Notes: generated by a model not told the origin, from the letters alone. A stretch of 64,000 nucleotides of DNA from CBDESN01 sp965242495 (GCA_965242495.1 OZ251446.1:3472001-3536000); one strand, 5' to 3'. Positions 41,186 through 49,888 are shown, numbered from the stretch's first letter. A program made the numbers and translations.

Positions 41186-44110
41186 TCACATCCCGTAGGG
41201 CGTGACGCTCGCGTTGCCGGCCGTCAGCCTGCGATAGCGCGCCAGCGCCCAGAGCGGGAAGTAACAGGCGTAGCCGTGATAGCGCAGATAGAACACGCGC
41301 GGAAACCCGACCGCGTTGTGGTGCCGTTCCGACCAGCTTCCGTCCGCGCGCAGCGTGCGCAACAGGTAGTCGATACCCCGCCGGACGGCGTCGCTCCCGA
41401 CCTCGCCCGCGGCCATCAGGGCGAGCACCGCCCAGGCGGTCTGCGACGCCGTGCTCGCCTTGGCCTCGTAGCGCCGCTCGGGCCAATAGCTGGCGCCGTC
41501 CTCGCCCCAGCCGCCGTCCTCGCCCTGGCGCCGTTTGAGCCACGCGACCGCCTTCCGGATCGGCGGCGACAGCGGATCCTCGCCGGCGGCGTTGAGCCCG
41601 CACAGGACCGACCACGTCCCGTAGACGTAATTCGTGCCCCAGCGCCCGAACCAGGAGCCGTCTTCCTCCTGCTCCCGCAACAGAAACTCGATCGCGCGCG
41701 CCACCGCCGGGTGGTCGCGCCGATAACCCGTCTGCGCCAGCATCCCGAGGCAACGGGCGCTCACGTCCGCGGTCGGCGGATCGAGCAGCGCGCCATGGTC
41801 GGCGAAGGGGATGTGGTTGAGATAGTGGCAGGTGTTGTCGGCGTCGAACGATCCCCAACCGCCGTTCCGCGACTGCATGCCGACGATCCATTCGGCGCCG
41901 CGGTCGATGGCCTCCCGGAACGCGCCGTCGCCGGCCCGGTCGAGCGCCATCACCGCGACCGCGGAATCGTCGGTGTCGGGGTAGTGGTCGTTGCGGTACT
42001 GGAACGGCCAACCGCCCGGCCGCAGCGCGGGCCGTCGTTCGCGCCAGTCGCCGTTCACGTCGAGCACCTGCCGTTCGCGCAACCAGCTCGCCGCGCTGCG
42101 GACCGACGGGACGTCCTCGGCGAAGCCGGCCTCGGCCAGGGCGAGCGTCGCCAGCGCGGTGTCCCAGACCGGCGACAGGCAGGGCTGGCAATAGCCGCTG
42201 TCGCCGTCGGTCACGACCAGCCGTTCGATCGCGCGCCGGGTCCGCGCATAGTCCGGATGGTCGTCCGCATAACCCAGGGTGCGGAACGCCATCAGGGCGT
42301 TCGCCATGGCCGGGAAGATGCCGCCCAGCCCGTCCTCGCCGTTGACGCGCTCGCTGACGAAGGCCGCGGCGTCGTCGATCGCCCGGCGCCGCCACGACCT
42401 CGGAAACAACGGCGTGAGCGCCCGCAACGCGCGGTCGAGGGCGAGGAACATCGCGCCCAGCCGCGCGCCGGTCGGATTGACGAGGCGATAGCGCTCCTCG
42501 AACGGCGGGACGGCGAACAGCTCCCCGATGCCGACCCCGCGCGGGTTTCTCGCCGACGGCTTGAGCGCGAGCAGGATCAACAGCGGGACGATCACCGTCC
42601 GCGACCAGTAGGACACCTTGCTCAGATGGAACGGAAACCAGCGGGGCAGCAGCATGATCTCCGCCGGCATCACCGGCGCGGCGCGCCAGGGGACCTGGCC
42701 GAACAGGGCCAGGGTGATGCGCGTGAACACGTTGCTGCGCGCGGCCCCGCCATGGGCGAGGATCGCCTCGCGGGCGCGCGCCATGTGCGCCGCCGCCGGA
42801 TCGTCTCCGGCGAGCTTGAGCGCGAAATACGCCTTGACGCTGGCGCTCAGGTCGGACGCGCCGCCGTAGAACAGCGGCCATCCGCCGCCGCCGGTCTGGA
42901 TGCGGCGCAGATAGTTGGCGAGTCTGGCTTCGATCCCGGCATCGACCTCGCCGATGAAGTGCTTGAGCAGGATGTATTCCGCCGGGATCGTCGCGTCGGC
43001 CTCGAGCTCGAACAGCCAGTGGCCGTCGGGCGCCTGCCGGCCCGCCAGCCGCGCGCGCGCGGCCCCGATCGCCCCGTCGAGACGACCGGCGGCGATGGAC
43101 GTCGCTTCGCCGGGCCGCGGCTCGCCCGCGTCCCCGGCCGGGGGCGCCGGCGCGGGGGCCGCGCCGCGCATCGCTGCGCCGCCGCCCGCCCAGTCGGGCA
43201 ACAGACCGTAGCGGAGCGCGATCCACAGCTTCGCCGCCCGCGGCAGGCCGACCCGCCGGTCGAGGGACCGCCAGCGCGTCGCCAACAGCCGGGCCAGCAG
43301 CCGGCGATAGCTGACCATCATCACCACCGCCGGTCGCAACGCCTTGTCGCGCCGCCGGGCAAGGATCGCCTCCGCCTCGCGGAACCGCCGCTCCGCCATG
43401 TCGGCCATGTCGTCGCAGACCTGCGCCAACCCCGGATGAGCGAGGACCTCATCCGGATCGCGCGCCGTCACCCCGTGACGGTCCAGCAGTTCGCGCGGCA
43501 GGTACAGCCGTCCCGCCTGCGCGTCCTGCTTCAGGTCGCGCAGGATGTTGGTCAGCTGCAGCGCGCCGCCAAGCGCGACCGCGAAGGATTCGGCGTCGGG
43601 ATGCGCAGTCCCGAAGGCGCGGATCGACAGCAGGCCGACCGCGCCGGCGACGCGCCGGCAATAGAGTTCGAGCTCCGCCAGCGTCGGCGCGGCGATGTCC
43701 CGGCGGGCGTCCATCTCCACGCCGTCGATCACGGCGAGGAAATCCTCGCGCCGCAGGCCGAACCGCCGGACGGGGCCGCGCAGGGCGCGGGTGGTCGGCT
43801 CCGTCGGGGCGGCGTCGTAGAGGCGGGAGATCTCGGCGCGCCACTCCTGCAGCCGGCGGAGCTTCTCCTCGCGCGGGGCCGGGCCGTCGGCTACGTCGTC
43901 CACCGCCCGGCAGAAGGCGTAGACGGCGAACATCGCCTCGCGCCGGTCGCGCGGCAGCAACCGCATCGCCCAGTAGAAGGAGGATCCGGCCGCTTTGGTG
44001 ACGGTCTCGACATGCCGCCGCGCTTCCGCCTCGCGCCGGCGCGCCGGCGCGCTCCGCCCATGAGCCGGTTCGCGCATCTCGTCCGATTCGTCTGGCGCGC
44101 TCGTGAACAT
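41186..44110 (-). CDS. Fused presqualene diphosphate synthase (HpnD) - squalene hopene cyclase
   Basis: A 974-aa single reading frame. About residues 33-310 are HpnD: first Asp-rich motif VDDVADG (70-76), YCRRVAGAVG, and second Asp-rich LTNILRDLKQDAQAGR (187-201). A Pro/Ala/Gly linker (about 311-335) follows. About residues 340-974 are squalene hopene cyclase: catalytic DTDD at 712-715, QW-type repeats (GGWPLFYGG, GGWGSFDADN, GSWFGRWGTNYVYGTW, GGWGEDGASYW, GSWSERH). These enzymes are normally separate with hpnE between them. hpnE is not in the window. ATG 44110 is the first of two possible starts (Met12 also). Confidence 0.9.
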   Translation of the reverse strand: MFTSAPDESDEMREPAHGRSAPARRREAEARRHVETVTKAAGSSFYWAMRLLPRDRREAMFAVYAFCRAVDDVADGPAPREEKLRRLQEWRAEISRLYDAAPTEPTTRALRGPVRRFGLRREDFLAVIDGVEMDARRDIAAPTLAELELYCRRVAGAVGLLSIRAFGTAHPDAESFAVALGGALQLTNILRDLKQDAQAGRLYLPRELLDRHGVTARDPDEVLAHPGLAQVCDDMADMAERRFREAEAILARRRDKALRPAVVMMVSYRRLLARLLATRWRSLDRRVGLPRAAKLWIALRYGLLPDWAGGGAAMRGAAPAPAPPAGDAGEPRPGEATSIAAGRLDGAIGAARARLAGRQAPDGHWLFELEADATIPAEYILLKHFIGEVDAGIEARLANYLRRIQTGGGGWPLFYGGASDLSASVKAYFALKLAGDDPAAAHMARAREAILAHGGAARSNVFTRITLALFGQVPWRAAPVMPAEIMLLPRWFPFHLSKVSYWSRTVIVPLLILLALKPSARNPRGVGIGELFAVPPFEERYRLVNPTGARLGAMFLALDRALRALTPLFPRSWRRRAIDDAAAFVSERVNGEDGLGGIFPAMANALMAFRTLGYADDHPDYARTRRAIERLVVTDGDSGYCQPCLSPVWDTALATLALAEAGFAEDVPSVRSAASWLRERQVLDVNGDWRERRPALRPGGWPFQYRNDHYPDTDDSAVAVMALDRAGDGAFREAIDRGAEWIVGMQSRNGGWGSFDADNTCHYLNHIPFADHGALLDPPTADVSARCLGMLAQTGYRRDHPAVARAIEFLLREQEEDGSWFGRWGTNYVYGTWSVLCGLNAAGEDPLSPPIRKAVAWLKRRQGEDGGWGEDGASYWPERRYEAKASTASQTAWAVLALMAAGEVGSDAVRRGIDYLLRTLRADGSWSERHHNAVGFPRVFYLRYHGYACYFPLWALARYRRLTAGNASVTPYGM

Positions 44111-44334
44111 GTCGCGGCGGCGTGAACTCGATCGGGGCCCGATAACCCCGCATGCCCTGGCGATTCGCGCGGGACTCGGCGATCCCGCGCCCGGGACCTA
44201 TGGTAGCAAACGGGCGCGGAATGTCGAAATCGAAATCGACGACGCGCCGGGACCGCCGGTCGACGCCAGGCGCCGAGCCTGAAATTGCGGTTTCGGCGAC
44301 TCTCTCCGCGCATGCCGGCGACGAAATTTTTCGC

Positions 44335-44363
44335 TTGACATGGCGAGGTTCCTGTGTTATGGT
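44335..44363 (+). promoter_or_regulatory. Strong sigma-70-type promoter
   Basis: TTGACA (44335-44340), 17-bp spacer, TATGGT (44358-44363), preceded by an AAATTTTTCGC stretch. No start codon with a good ribosome binding site follows before the hairpin at 44397. Confidence 0.7.
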
Positions 44364-44369
44364 ACCGCA

Positions 44370-44422
44370 TAACTCAGTGCTGAATGCGATTCGGAGCCCC
44401 GCGGCCCGCCCGCGGGGGTTTT
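44370..44422 (+). ncRNA. Candidate short RNA or attenuated leader
   Basis: From the expected transcription start (about 44370) only some 50 nt run to a hairpin, CCCCGCGG and CCGCGGGG followed by GTTTT (44397-44422). This would give an RNA of about 50 nt. No known RNA family is recognised. It could equally be a leader whose read-through serves downstream DNA. Confidence 0.3.
44397..44422 (+). terminator. Rho-independent terminator-like hairpin
   Basis: CCCCGCGG (44397-44404) can pair with CCGCGGGG (44410-44417), and GTTTT follows. It lies about 35 bp after the promoter at 44335-44363. Confidence 0.55.
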
Positions 44423-44597
44423 CGTCGCCCGGATCGGAGGCTTCAACGAGCCGGCTCCCTGCAATCGAAGATTGTATATGCGACGGCGCATCGGACATGG
44501 CGCGGCCCCTTCGGCGCGCCGGTCCGGATCCGGGCGGGGCAGGACGGCATGGGCGACGACGCCCGCCGGCAGGTGGTTCCGGGGCGCGAATTTCCCC

Positions 44598-44695
44598 TGT
44601 TCTTCCTCTGCTTTCGCCCTGGTTTTAACCGGTTTTTGCCCTGCTTTTTCCCTGTTTTTTTGATGTAACCTATTGAAATACAACGAAATCATGAT
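44598..44695. repeat. Pyrimidine-rich intergenic element, copy A
   Basis: A tract of short CCCTG-plus-T-run units (GCCCTGCTTTTTCCCTG) ending in TAACCTATTGAAATACAA. It matches the reverse complement of 63085-63190, including bases beyond the possible stop codons, so it is a DNA-level repeat. Confidence 0.7.
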
Positions 44696-44870
44696 TTGTT
44701 TCGCCGCCGGAGCGGCCTTCGGGGCTCCCATGCCGCTGCCCGGCTTGGCGGGGCGCGCCGATTCGGGAAGGTGTCCGCGGCAGAATTTTTCGCAATCGAA
44801 GGTTGTTCTCTGTCGCGGCAGTAACGCTTGGCCGGACGGCCGATGCTCCGGCGTCGCGGGTTTCACTTCG

Positions 44871-45761
44871 TCAGGATTCGTCGCCGCGGTTCTCCGCCGG
44901 GGGCCGGCCGCCGCGCGCTTCCAACAGCGCCTTCACCTCGGCGAGTTCGCGCCGGAGCGCCCGGAACTCGGCCGAGCGCAGCTCGTGCTCTTCGTGCGCG
45001 ACCTCGCCGACCTCCTTGACCGTCCGTTCCCTCTCGTCCCGGTGCATGGTCTGCATCGAATCGATGATGATGGCGATGAACAGGTTGAGCACCGTGAAGC
45101 TCGACAGCACGATGAAGGTGACGAAGACCGCCCAGGCCCAGGGATAGACTTCCATCACCGGACGGACGAGGCCCATCGACCAGCTCTCCAGGGTCATGAT
45201 CTGGAACAGGCTGTACATGGAATCGCCGATGGTGCCGAACCAGGCCGGGAAGTCCCGACCGAACAGCTTGGTCGCGATCACCGAGAAGACGTAGAAGACC
45301 AGCAGCAGCAACGCCGCCACCGAAGCGACGCCCGGCACGGCGTGCAGCAGCGCGGCCACGACGCGGCGCAGCCGCGGCGTCGCCGAGACCAGCCGCAGCG
45401 CCCGCAACACGCGCAGCGCCCGCAGCACCGACAGCGAGTCGCTGGCCGGGGCCAGGGTGATCGCGACCACGGCGAAGTCGAAGACGCTCCACGGGTCGCG
45501 GAAGAAGCGGACGCCGTGCGCGAACAGGCGAAGCAGGATCTCGACGCAGAAGACGGCGATCACCGCTTGGTCGAAGACGAGCAGTTCCGGCCCGATCAAC
45601 GTCCTCGCGGCGGACGACGTCTCGACGCCGAGCGCCGCCGCGTTGACGACGATCAACGTCATGATCGCGTTCTGAAACGACCGGTGCTCCACCAGTCGGC
45701 GGGTTCGCTCCCGGAGCCTCATCGCCGTCCCGCGCGCCTCGTCACCTTCGCCGCGGATCAT
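44871..45761 (-). CDS. NaChBac-type voltage-gated sodium channel
   Basis: A 296-aa six-helix ion channel subunit (works as a tetramer). The S4 voltage sensor has Arg114, Arg117, Arg120 and Arg123 (LRALRVLRALRLV). The selectivity filter TLESWSM (190-196) with Glu192 is the BacNav signature for Na+. S6 is VFVTFIVLSSFTVLNLFIAIIIDSM. A charged coiled-coil tail (about 240-285) drives tetramer assembly. BacNavs supply Na+ influx for motility or pH homeostasis and are commoner in marine and alkaline bacteria. Stands alone; a start at Met14 is possible. Confidence 0.93.
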   Translation of the reverse strand: MIRGEGDEARGTAMRLRERTRRLVEHRSFQNAIMTLIVVNAAALGVETSSAARTLIGPELLVFDQAVIAVFCVEILLRLFAHGVRFFRDPWSVFDFAVVAITLAPASDSLSVLRALRVLRALRLVSATPRLRRVVAALLHAVPGVASVAALLLLVFYVFSVIATKLFGRDFPAWFGTIGDSMYSLFQIMTLESWSMGLVRPVMEVYPWAWAVFVTFIVLSSFTVLNLFIAIIIDSMQTMHRDERERTVKEVGEVAHEEHELRSAEFRALRRELAEVKALLEARGGRPPAENRGDES

Positions 45762-45844
45762 GGAAGGAACGGGTCGAAACGCCTAGCCCGCATTGACATC
45801 GCGCGGCGCGTATCGAACAGTGGGATCGATCGGAGGCGCGGATC

Positions 45845-46144
45845 ATGGTCGAATGGAACGCCGCGTTGCAGCCGTCTGCGACGGCGCGACGGAGCAACAA
45901 GGGCGCGGTCGATGCGGAGGGCCGCCGCGACGTGGCGGAGAACCTCGTCTGGCAGACGCGCGCCGCGCCGCCGACGGCCTATGAAAACGCCCTCGGCGAC
46001 GCCCTCCAGCGCATCTTCGCCGACGGGGTGGAGGAGTTGGCGGACATCGTCGGACAGCTGAACCGAACGGGACCCAGACCGCCCGGCGCCGAGGCCTGGA
46101 CCGGCGATCTGTTCGTGGCCGAAATGAAGCGGCTCGGGGCGTAG
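45845..46144 (+). CDS. Recombinase-like helix-turn-helix domain protein
   Basis: A 99-aa protein resembling the small recombinase-like HTH family often found beside ring-hydroxylating oxygenases: NLVWQTRAAPPTAYENALGDAL, IFADGVEELADIVGQLN, and a C-terminal W.GDLFVAEMKRLGA. It is the first gene of the Rieske operon and probably a regulator or accessory. A TTGACA box at 45793-45798 could be its -35, but the -10 is poor. The function is inferred. Confidence 0.6.
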   Translation: MVEWNAALQPSATARRSNKGAVDAEGRRDVAENLVWQTRAAPPTAYENALGDALQRIFADGVEELADIVGQLNRTGPRPPGAEAWTGDLFVAEMKRLGA

Positions 46145-46160
46145 GAGCCGCGCGGCGAGC

Positions 46161-47000
46161 ATGGCGCGGGAGGCGGCGTTGCGGCCCATACGGCTCGAGT
46201 TTCGTCGCGTCGGCCGGCGGTTCGCGCGCCGGCGGGACGCCGGACGCGGCGGGCGGGAGCCGGGCGAAGCCGTCCTCGCCGTAGACGACGTCTCGCTCAC
46301 GGTCGCCGATGGCGAGGTCGTCTCGCTGATCGGACCGAGCGGCTGCGGAAAGAGCACGTTGCTCAACATCGCCGCGGGGTTGAGCCCGCCGAGCGCGGGC
46401 GAGGTCTTCGTCGATTCCGAGCGCGTGACCGGACCCAACGCGCATGTCGCGTTCATGCTCCAGAAGGACCTGCTGCTGCCGTGGCGGAACATCCGCGAGA
46501 ACGTGGAGTTCGGCCTCCAGATCCAGGGCGTCCCCGCGGCGGAGCGCCATGCGAAGTCGTCGGCCTGGCTTCGGCGCTGCCGGCTCGCCGACTTCGCCGA
46601 CCATTATCCGCATCAGCTGTCGGGCGGTATGCGCCAGCGCGCCGCCCTCGCCCGGACTCTCGCCGTCGATCCGCGGGTCCTGTTGCTGGACGAGCCGTTC
46701 TCCGCCCTCGACGCGCAGACCAGGATCGTCCTGCAGCGGGATCTGGCGGCGACTCTCGCCGACGCCGGCAAGACGGCGTTGTTCATCACCCATGACCTGC
46801 TCGAAGCGGTCACTCTGTCCGACCGGATCCTGGTGATGAGCCAGCGGCCCGGCCGGATCGTCGAAGAGATTTCCGTCGACCTGCCCGACCGCAACGACCC
46901 GGTCGCGCGGCGTCGGCGCCGGGAGGTCGGCGCCATGGTGGCGCGTCTCATGTCTTTACTCCATGTCGGCGGCGTCGAATTGGAGCCGACCGCCGCGTGA
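46161..47000 (+). CDS. ABC transporter ATPase (nitrate/sulfonate/NMT1 type)
   Basis: A 279-aa cytoplasmic ATPase energising the importer encoded next to it. Walker A GPSGCGKST, Q-loop MLQKDLLLPWRNI, signature LSGGMRQRAALART, Walker B VLLLDEPFSALD, and switch His in FITHDLLEA are all present. The N-terminal 30 residues are an Arg-rich extension. It has 16-bp spacing from the HTH gene and overlaps the frame region just before the binding protein. Confidence 0.9.
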   Translation: MAREAALRPIRLEFRRVGRRFARRRDAGRGGREPGEAVLAVDDVSLTVADGEVVSLIGPSGCGKSTLLNIAAGLSPPSAGEVFVDSERVTGPNAHVAFMLQKDLLLPWRNIRENVEFGLQIQGVPAAERHAKSSAWLRRCRLADFADHYPHQLSGGMRQRAALARTLAVDPRVLLLDEPFSALDAQTRIVLQRDLAATLADAGKTALFITHDLLEAVTLSDRILVMSQRPGRIVEEISVDLPDRNDPVARRRRREVGAMVARLMSLLHVGGVELEPTAA

Positions 47001-47020
47001 TCCAAGGGGGGAGTTCCGCG

Positions 47021-48004
47021 ATGACCAGCTTTCGACGACATGCCGGCGCATGGGGCGCCGCGCTTCTGCTGTGCGCCGCGGCGGCGGCGGGCCCGGCCCG
47101 CGCCGCCGAAAAGGTGACCTACCTCCTGCCGGCGCCCGCCTTCCTGCCGGCCTTTGCGCCCTGGATGCTCGCCAAGCACAAGGGCTACTACGCCGCCGAG
47201 GGGCTCGACGTCGCCTTCCAGCGCGCCAAGGGCGGCGTCGACGTCGCCAAGCAGGTCGGCGTCGGAAACGCGCCCGTCGGCGGCGGCATCGGCGATACGT
47301 CGATCCTGGTCCGCCCGAACGGCATCCCGGTGCGGTCGGTGGCCCTCATGGGCGGGGGATCTCTGGTCCAGCTCGTGGCCCGCGCCGACCGCGGCATCGA
47401 GAAGGTCGAGGACCTCAAGGGCCGGACGATCACCGTGCTGTCCTATCAGGACACCACCTTCTACGCCAGCCTGGGGATCATCGCCAGCCGCGGCATGACG
47501 CGGAACGACGTCGACATCCAGGCGGCCGGTCCGGTCGGCGTGTGGAAGCTGTTCGTCGAGGGCAAGGCCGACGCGATGATCGGCGTCCCCGACTGGATCG
47601 GCATCGCCGCCGGGGCCAAGGTCGAGATGAAGGTCTTCAACGCCAAGGACTTCTTCCCCAGCATGGCGCAGGCGATTCTCGCTTCGGACGGGATGATCGA
47701 AAAGCGTCCGAAGCTCATCGCCAGCCTGGTGCGGGCGACCCTCAAAGGCCTGCGCGAGATCATGGCCGATCCGCAGGCCGCCGCCGCCGATTACGTCGTG
47801 GCGGTCCCGCGTCACAAGGGCAAGGAGAAGGCCATGGCCTATACCTTCGGCCTCTACAACCGATACACCTACCCCGGACAGGACAAGCTCGGCTGGATGG
47901 ACGAGACGAAGCTCGCCGCCTTGCAAAGCTTCTATCTGAAGTCGGGTTTCATCGCCAGCAGCACCCCGGTCGGGGACCTCTACACCAACCGCTTCGTCCA
48001 GTGA
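47021..48004 (+). CDS. NMT1/THI5-like periplasmic substrate-binding protein
   Basis: A 327-aa secreted binding protein. The signal peptide is AWGAALLLCAAAAAGPARA and cleavage is probably after ARA. The mature protein has FLPAFAPWMLAKHKGYYAAEGLDVAF, a classic NMT1-family N-terminus. The ATG at 47021 follows a GGGGGGAG ribosome binding site. The ligand is likely a small pyrimidine or aromatic compound, going by the family and by the oxygenase downstream. Confidence 0.87.
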   Translation: MTSFRRHAGAWGAALLLCAAAAAGPARAAEKVTYLLPAPAFLPAFAPWMLAKHKGYYAAEGLDVAFQRAKGGVDVAKQVGVGNAPVGGGIGDTSILVRPNGIPVRSVALMGGGSLVQLVARADRGIEKVEDLKGRTITVLSYQDTTFYASLGIIASRGMTRNDVDIQAAGPVGVWKLFVEGKADAMIGVPDWIGIAAGAKVEMKVFNAKDFFPSMAQAILASDGMIEKRPKLIASLVRATLKGLREIMADPQAAAADYVVAVPRHKGKEKAMAYTFGLYNRYTYPGQDKLGWMDETKLAALQSFYLKSGFIASSTPVGDLYTNRFVQ

Positions 48005-48029
48005 GGCCTTCGGCGCGGCGAAGCGCGGC

Positions 48030-48812
48030 ATGGGATCGACCTTCACGCCCGGTCGCGTCGCGGCGAGCGCGGCGTTGTTCGCCGCGTTCGCCGCCGGCTG
48101 GCTGTGGCTGCCGGGGCTCGCGGGGGTTCCGGCCTGGATCGTCCCGTCGTTGTCCCAGGTATGGGCCGCCCTCCTGTCCATGGCGGAATCGGACGCCTTG
48201 CTGCGCCATACCGCCCTGACCGCAGTCCAGGTCGTCCTCGGCTTCGGGCTCGGCGCGCTGCTCGGCATGGTCGCCGGCTACGCCCTCGGCGTGTCGGCCG
48301 CCGCCGAGGTCGTGCTGTCGCCCTATATCCTGGCGATGCAGATCGCCCCCAAGGTCGCGTTCGCGCCGCTGTTCATCCTGTGGCTCGGGTTCGGCATCGC
48401 GCCCAATGTCCTGGTGGCGGTGCTGATCGTGTTCTTCCCGATTCTCGTCAACGTGATGAGCGCGGTCCGCACCGTCGATCCCGATCTGGTCAACCTCGCC
48501 AGGTCGTTCAAGGCGACGCGGGCGCAGATCTTCTGGCGCATCGAGTTCCCGGCCTCGATGCCGCCCTTGTTCGCGGGTCTCCGGATCGGCACCACCCTGG
48601 CGGTCATCGGGGTGGTGATCGGCGAGTTCGCGGGCGGCAATGTCGGCCTGGGCTACCTGCTCGACCTGACCTCCGGCGGCGGAGCCGCCGCCCCGGTGTT
48701 CGGGACCATCGTCGTGATGACCTTGATCGGCATCGCGACCTATCTGGCGGTCGTCGCCGCCGAGCGCCGCGTCCTGCATTATCTGCCCGGGCGCGGCCTC
48801 CAGGGATTCTGA
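48030..48812 (+). CDS. ABC transporter permease (nitrate/sulfonate/NMT1 type)
   Basis: A 260-aa inner-membrane protein with about six helices. The permease EAA-type loop is ARSFKATRAQIFWRIEFPASMPPLFAGLRIG. It completes the ATPase-binding protein-permease importer in the same operon. Confidence 0.88.
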   Translation: MGSTFTPGRVAASAALFAAFAAGWLWLPGLAGVPAWIVPSLSQVWAALLSMAESDALLRHTALTAVQVVLGFGLGALLGMVAGYALGVSAAAEVVLSPYILAMQIAPKVAFAPLFILWLGFGIAPNVLVAVLIVFFPILVNVMSAVRTVDPDLVNLARSFKATRAQIFWRIEFPASMPPLFAGLRIGTTLAVIGVVIGEFAGGNVGLGYLLDLTSGGGAAAPVFGTIVVMTLIGIATYLAVVAAERRVLHYLPGRGLQGF

Positions 48813-48835
48813 ACCGGCGAAGGAGGACACAGGCC

Positions 48836-49882
48836 ATGCCGGCGACATCCGAAGCGCCCGCCCCGGTCGAGGAGCTGCTGAGCCTCGGCGTCCGCAACCG
48901 ATGGTACGCGATCGCCGCCGGCTGGATGGTGAAGGACAGCCCGGTCGGCATGACCCGGCTGGGAGAGCGGATCGTCGTCTGGCGCGACGCGGAGGGCGGG
49001 GTCCACGCCATGGAGGATCGCTGCCCGCATCGCGGAGCGCGCCTGTCGATGGGCTGGAATCTCGGCGACCGCATCGCCTGCTGGTATCACGGCGTCGAGA
49101 CTGGAGCCGATGGCGTCGTCCGCCGCGTGCCCGCGGCCGCCGACTGCCCGCTCCAGGGCCGGAAGGCCGTCAGGACCTATCCCTGCTTCGAGCGCGCCGG
49201 CGGCATCTTCGCCTATTTCGGCGACGAGCTGAATCCCGATCCGGTCGCGTTCGACCTGCCGGAGGAACTCGCCGGCGACGAGTGGGGCGCGATCCTCTGC
49301 ACCGCGCATTGGCGTTGCGACTACCGTTATGCGATCGACAACGTGATGGATCCGATGCACGGCCGCTATCTCCACGCCGAATCCCACTCCATGGCCGAGG
49401 GACCGAAGGAAGCTCGGATGCGGAGCCGCGAGACCGATGCCGGCTTCGTGTTCGAGAAGATCGGCCAGCACGGCCTCAACTTCGATTGGGTCGAGTTCGC
49501 GGATACCGGCGCGCACTGGATGCGGCTCGCGATCCCCTACCGCAAGGACGCCGGGCCCGGCGGGCCGTTCGGCATCGTCGGCTTCGTGACGCCGATCGAC
49601 CGCGCCAACTGCCGCGTCTTCTTCTGGCGCACCCGCAAGGTGGAGGGCTGGCGGCGCGACCTCTGGCGGTTCATGTACCGGAACCGCCTCGAAGGGCTGC
49701 ATTGGGCCGTGCTGGAGCAGGACCGCGCGGTCCTGGAGGCGATGGACGCCGATGCGCGGGAGCTGGAGTTCCTCTATCAGCACGATACCGGGCTCGCGCG
49801 CGTGCGCCGGCTGCTGCGCGCCCAGGCCGAGGCGCAGGTCGCCGCCCGCGCCGAGACGCAGACCTCCCAGGCCGCGGAGTAG
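48836..49882 (+). CDS. Rieske non-haem iron oxygenase, catalytic subunit
   Basis: A 348-aa oxygenase (VanA/PobA-like branch). The Rieske cluster uses Cys63/His65 (RCPHRG) and Cys82/His85 (CWYHG). The mononuclear iron site is in YAIDNVMDPMHGRYLHAE. It would hydroxylate or demethylate a ring substrate taken up by the upstream importer. No ferredoxin or reductase gene is in the operon, so electrons must come from elsewhere. AAGGAGG lies before the ATG at 48836. Confidence 0.9.
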   Translation: MPATSEAPAPVEELLSLGVRNRWYAIAAGWMVKDSPVGMTRLGERIVVWRDAEGGVHAMEDRCPHRGARLSMGWNLGDRIACWYHGVETGADGVVRRVPAAADCPLQGRKAVRTYPCFERAGGIFAYFGDELNPDPVAFDLPEELAGDEWGAILCTAHWRCDYRYAIDNVMDPMHGRYLHAESHSMAEGPKEARMRSRETDAGFVFEKIGQHGLNFDWVEFADTGAHWMRLAIPYRKDAGPGGPFGIVGFVTPIDRANCRVFFWRTRKVEGWRRDLWRFMYRNRLEGLHWAVLEQDRAVLEAMDADARELEFLYQHDTGLARVRRLLRAQAEAQVAARAETQTSQAAE

Positions 49883-49888
49883 CGCGCG

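Larger units (their letters stand above)
44111..44870. other. Intergenic region with promoter, terminator and repeated T-rich tract
   Basis: No convincing protein gene. It holds a strong promoter (44335-44363), a terminator-like hairpin (44397-44422) and a pyrimidine-rich tract (about 44598-44690) that is repeated, inverted, at about 63080-63190. Small ORFs across the tract are explained by conservation of the DNA, which continues past their stop codons. Confidence 0.6.

Noticed and set aside
44384..44668. Small ORF ending RPGFNRFLPCFFPVF, also seen in the 63-kb copy
   Set aside because: The DNA similarity continues beyond the stop codon and across frames, so it reflects a DNA element rather than a conserved peptide.
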